NCBI GenBank assembly: GCA_937901915.1
Contig: CALGUD010000090.1
Coordinates: 1-16,411 of the forward strand
Reading direction: 5' to 3'
DNA: 16,411 bases
Source of the DNA: an uncultured Flavobacteriaceae bacterium
GTDB taxonomy: Bacteria; Bacteroidota; Bacteroidia; Flavobacteriales; Flavobacteriaceae
Position 1 is the stretch's first letter, and each line of letters starts with the position of its first letter. The notes beneath the pieces were generated by a model. The model searched no databases. It saw nothing but the letters and a program-made list of their open reading frames with translations, and was not told where the DNA came from. Below are positions 13,438-16,411 of this stretch, piece by piece. A program made the translations under genes and the position numbers.

Positions 13438-14616
13438 ATGTCTGGGAAAGTTGTAATCGTTGCTGCTGTGAGAACTCCAATAGGTAGTTTTATGGGGGTG
13501 TTATCCTCTATTCCGGCCCCGAAATTAGGCGCAATTGCTATTAAAGGTGTTTTAGAAAAGGTAAAACTTGATCCTGCTTTGGTCGATGAAGTTTTAATGG
13601 GAAATGTTGTACAGGCTGGCGAGGGTCAGGCACCTGCAAGGCAAGCCGCTATTTATGCCGGTATTCCTGATACTGTTCCTTGCACAACTGTAAATAAGGT
13701 TTGTGCAAGTGGAATGAAAGCAGTAATGCAGGGAGCACAGGCCATAGCTCTTGGAGATGCACAAATTGTCATTGCAGGAGGAATGGAAAATATGAGTCTT
13801 ATCCCCCATTATGTACATATGCGAAACGGTATAAAATTTGGCCCGGCTTCTTTAGTTGATGGGATGCAAAAAGATGGACTTGTTGATGCTTATGATCAAA
13901 ATGCCATGGGCGTATGTGCTGATGCCTGTGCAGAGAAATATAAATTTACTCGTGAAGAACAGGATGAGTTTGCGATTAACTCTTACAAACGTTCAGAAAA
14001 AGCGTGGAAAGAAGGAAAGTTTGATAATGAAGTTATACCTGTTGAAGTCCCTCAAAGAAAAGGTGAAGCGGTTATAGTAAAGGAAGATGAAGAATACAAA
14101 AATGTGCATTTTGATAAGATAAGCTCTCTACGCCCTGCTTTTTCTAAAGAAGGAACCGTTACCGCTGCAAATGCTTCAACAATTAATGACGGTGCGGGTG
14201 CTGTATTGTTAATGAGTGAAAGTAAAGCAAAAGAATTAGGCCTAAAACCTTTAGCCACTATTATAAGTTATGCCGATGCAGCCCAGGAGCCAAACTGGTT
14301 TACTATAGCACCTTCAAAAGCTTTACCCAAAGCATTAGATAAGGCTAACCTGACTATAAAAGATATTGATTTTTTTGAACTCAATGAAGCATTCTCTGTT
14401 GTTGGTCTTGCAAACATAAAATTGCTAGGGTTGGATAAGGAGAAAGTAAATGTTAACGGAGGAGCTGTTTCCTTAGGGCATCCCTTGGGTTGTTCAGGGG
14501 TCAGGATCCTGATTACACTAATTAATGTTTTAAAACAAAATAATGCTAAAAAAGGGGCAGCCGCTATATGTAATGGTGGTGGTGGCGCTTCGGCAATGAT
14601 CATTGAAAATTATTAA
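13438..14616 (+). CDS. acetyl-CoA C-acyltransferase (thiolase)
   Basis: A 392-residue thiolase, the usual length for the biosynthetic/degradative acetyl-CoA acetyltransferase group. It begins MSGKVVIVAAVRTPIGSF, the standard thiolase N-terminus. A TTG 15 nt upstream would extend the frame, but the ATG at 13438 puts the catalytic residues at C89 (NKVCASG), H348 (SLGHPLG) and C378 (ICNGGGGAS), the same numbers as in the Zoogloea enzyme, which supports this start. It condenses or cleaves (3-keto)acyl-CoA in the cytoplasm, in ketone body, fatty acid or short-chain acyl-CoA metabolism. No beta-oxidation or polyhydroxybutyrate partner genes are in view, so direction and chain length cannot be told. 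The next gene starts 20 nt downstream on the same strand. Confidence 0.93.
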   Translation: MSGKVVIVAAVRTPIGSFMGVLSSIPAPKLGAIAIKGVLEKVKLDPALVDEVLMGNVVQAGEGQAPARQAAIYAGIPDTVPCTTVNKVCASGMKAVMQGAQAIALGDAQIVIAGGMENMSLIPHYVHMRNGIKFGPASLVDGMQKDGLVDAYDQNAMGVCADACAEKYKFTREEQDEFAINSYKRSEKAWKEGKFDNEVIPVEVPQRKGEAVIVKEDEEYKNVHFDKISSLRPAFSKEGTVTAANASTINDGAGAVLLMSESKAKELGLKPLATIISYADAAQEPNWFTIAPSKALPKALDKANLTIKDIDFFELNEAFSVVGLANIKLLGLDKEKVNVNGGAVSLGHPLGCSGVRILITLINVLKQNNAKKGAAAICNGGGGASAMIIENY

Positions 14617-14636
14617 CCTAAACTATATCCTCTTTA

Positions 14637-15386
14637 ATGCAATACGGAATTTGTAATTTAAATGTAGTTCCTTTACGACTTGAGCCTTCTGATAAAAGTG
14701 AACTTGTTTCACAGGTATTGTATGGTGAACATTTTAAAATTTTAGAACCAAGAAAAAACTGGAGCAAAATCCGAATTGCTTTTGATGGTTATGAAGGATG
14801 GATTGACAACAAACAATTTATAACAATTACCAAAGATATTTATAAAGATATAGAGAAATCAAAGCCAAAATATTCAAGTGAATTAATAGATTTTGTATCA
14901 GATGTAAATAAAATCCTCATCCCTGTTTCACTTGGAGCAAATGTTGATGGTTGTTCACTATTGTCCCACACTTATGAAGGGAAAGAAATAACAGGAATAC
15001 AACCTAAAGCTAAACTTATAGAAACTGCGTGTTTATATTTAAACACTCCTTATCTATGGGGAGGTAAAACCCCTTTTGGTATTGATTGTTCAGGATTAAC
15101 CCAAATGGTATACAAACTGAATGGATATAAATTATTACGAGATGCCTCAGAACAGGCCAGACAGGGAGAGGCATTAAGTTTCATTGAAGAGTCAGAACCG
15201 GGTGATCTCGCTTTTTTTGATAATAATGAAGGACAAATTGTACATGTCGGAATTATAATGAGTGATAATTATATTATACACGGGCATGGCAAAGTAAGGA
15301 TTGACAGAATTGATCATACCGGAATTTTTAATGTAGATACGAAAACATATTCTCACAAACTAAGAGTAATTAAAAAAATTATCTAA
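14637..15386 (+). CDS. NlpC/P60 (C40) cysteine peptidase with SH3 domain
   Basis: This 249-residue protein has an N-terminal bacterial SH3-like part (about 1-65, with PLRLEPSDKSELVSQVLYGE and EGWID) and a C-terminal NlpC/P60 domain (about 125-245). The catalytic triad is visible: C151 in FGIDCSG, H203 in VHVGI and H215 in IIHGHG. The family cleaves gamma-D-glutamyl-diamino acid bonds of cell wall peptides. The layout resembles YkfC-type dipeptidyl peptidases, which act on free muropeptides. There is no signal peptide or lipobox, so a cytoplasmic role in peptidoglycan peptide recycling is more likely than wall cleavage. The start is 20 nt after the thiolase stop, with no promoter or terminator between, so the two are probably co-transcribed; a functional link is not evident. 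Confidence 0.9.
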   Translation: MQYGICNLNVVPLRLEPSDKSELVSQVLYGEHFKILEPRKNWSKIRIAFDGYEGWIDNKQFITITKDIYKDIEKSKPKYSSELIDFVSDVNKILIPVSLGANVDGCSLLSHTYEGKEITGIQPKAKLIETACLYLNTPYLWGGKTPFGIDCSGLTQMVYKLNGYKLLRDASEQARQGEALSFIEESEPGDLAFFDNNEGQIVHVGIIMSDNYIIHGHGKVRIDRIDHTGIFNVDTKTYSHKLRVIKKII

Positions 15387-15560
15387 AACGCATGAGGGGC
15401 ATATTCATTTGTATATATGTAATCCTGAATTTTAAATTTAATGTTAAATCTTAGCAATAGTTTTGAAATCTTATTCGTGATAAAGAGTAGGATAACATGG
15501 GAAGATTATGGCTTATAATTAAAAGAATGGTCAAAAAGTCATGGATAACTAATAACTATA

Positions 15561-15593
15561 AAAAAACGCCTAAAATTACTTTAGGCGTTTTTT
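15561..15593. terminator. bidirectional terminator between convergent genes
   Basis: A perfect 14-bp stem (15561-15574 with 15580-15593, loop ATTAC) has GC core CGCC/GGCG bounded by six A and six T, so it can act in both directions. It lies between the NlpC/P60 gene (plus) and the TPR gene (minus). The rest of the 15387-15625 gap shows no gene. Confidence 0.88.
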
Positions 15594-15625
15594 ATAAAAT
15601 TATGTAAATATGTTTTACTTCTTCA

Positions 15626-16411
15626 TTATTCAATAGATTCTACCTTGGTTTTATATTCTTTGAATTTAACCGTTTCCCCTAAATTACCATAAATATTCAT
15701 GAGCGTTTTGAGGGCATCAACATTTTCCGGGTTTAAGCTTAGAAGCTTTTCAAGATGTGGGATAGCGGATCTATAGATATCCTCCCTCTTTTGTTTTAAC
15801 TCGTCATAACGTAAATTATCCTTTTTAGTATTACCTAAATTATTCATCTCTTCAATAAGAGGGGTTTCTTCTGAAAGTTCTAAAGCAGCTAAATTCATGT
15901 AATAATTCTCTTGATTTGGGTCTAATTCAATAGCCTTATTATAATAATTTCTTGCATCTTCCTTATTACCCATTTCCGCGTTAATAACTCCTAAATTATA
16001 ATATAAAGCAGCATTATCGGGTTCTTCAGCAATAGCCTCTTCCATAAGTACTTTAAACTTTTCCTTGTCATCAAGTTTAATATATAGGTTAGCTTCAGCC
16101 AGAATAAGGTTTATATCCTTAGGATTTTGAGCCCTTGCTTCTTTGACTGCTGCAATAGCTTCATCTACTTTTCCCTGCTGAGAATAAATTAAAGCTATAT
16201 TTTTTACTATTTCAGGATATCTGGACTCTGATTCTCTCTCGGTAGGTTTAATATACTCTCCAGTTTTAACCATTAAATCCCTTTGTGTTTTATCTCCCAG
16301 ATCTTCTTCTTCCCCTGTTTCTTTGTTCACAGCAAGATACTGTGTCCTTTCTCCCGTGTAGCCAAGATCTTTTTATTCGTGATAATATTTAAGGGCTCTA
16401 TCATAATCCTG
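15626..16411 (-). pseudogene. TPR repeat protein, 5' end outside window, one in-frame stop
   Basis: From the window edge the frame reads QDYDRALKYYHE, then TAA (16373-16375), then KDLGYTGERTQYLAV and onward without a break to the stop at 15626. From memory, Bacteroidota proteins of this family read YYxELKDLGY here, so the stop replaces a Leu; a single TTA to TAA change would do it. Downstream, the 234 codons from a GTG at 16330 are intact: NKETGEEE, TPR units at about 39-70, 73-106 and 107-140, the conserved EMNNLGN, and a last TPR-like pair near the C-terminus. Either the gene is recently broken, the base is a sequencing error, or the downstream part is translated from the GTG. It would be a scaffold or secreted TPR protein of unknown role. 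The upstream part cannot be seen. Confidence 0.7.

Noticed and set aside
15470..16384. Repeated 12-mer TTATTCGTGATA near 15470 and 16373
   Set aside because: One exact 12-mer pair in 16 kb of AT-rich sequence is expected by chance; there is no wider similarity.

Overview
The window looks like chromosomal DNA of a member of the Bacteroidota, most likely a marine-type Flavobacteriaceae. It is AT-rich. The giant secreted protein ends in a type IX secretion (T9SS) tail. Two promoters of the Bacteroidota form (TTG, about 20 nt, TAnnTTTG or a close variant) lie in front of tRNA genes, and starts mostly lack Shine-Dalgarno sequences. No phage, IS or CRISPR structure was seen.

Layout. (1) 79-768: a small secreted protein that strikingly resembles LipL32, the major surface lipoprotein of Leptospira, followed by a terminator. 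(2) 850-2148, minus: a DUF2254 membrane protein, convergent with the first gene. (3) 2336-2598, minus: tRNA-Arg(TCT) with its own promoter and terminator. (4) 2992-10422: a 2476-residue T9SS-exported protein with an N-terminal zincin-like domain (HEAGH), four beta-sandwich units each interrupted by a large inserted domain, two ASH-like domains, three 121-125-residue tandem repeats and a C-terminal sorting domain. (5) 10442-10624: four hairpins packed between convergent transcription units. (6) 10627-11208, minus: a small tRNA operon, read as promoter, tRNA-Ser(GCT), a scrambled tRNA-Pro copy, a GIY-YIG nuclease gene, and intact tRNA-Pro(TGG), whose 5' end contains the nuclease stop codon. (7) 11271-13322, minus: a 7TM-HD phosphodiesterase of the PgpH type (probable c-di-AMP hydrolysis). 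(8) 13438-15386, plus: a thiolase with a closely following NlpC/P60 peptidase, probably one transcript. (9) 15626 to the window end, minus: a TPR protein whose upstream reading frame is broken by one in-frame TAA.

The most interesting places are the LipL32-like protein without a lipidation cysteine, the tRNA-Pro / GIY-YIG / rearranged tRNA-Pro arrangement, which looks like a tRNA-associated nuclease insertion with a possible structured leader, and the repeatedly interrupted beta-sandwich architecture of the giant T9SS protein. All family assignments come from recognising motifs by eye; no database search was possible.
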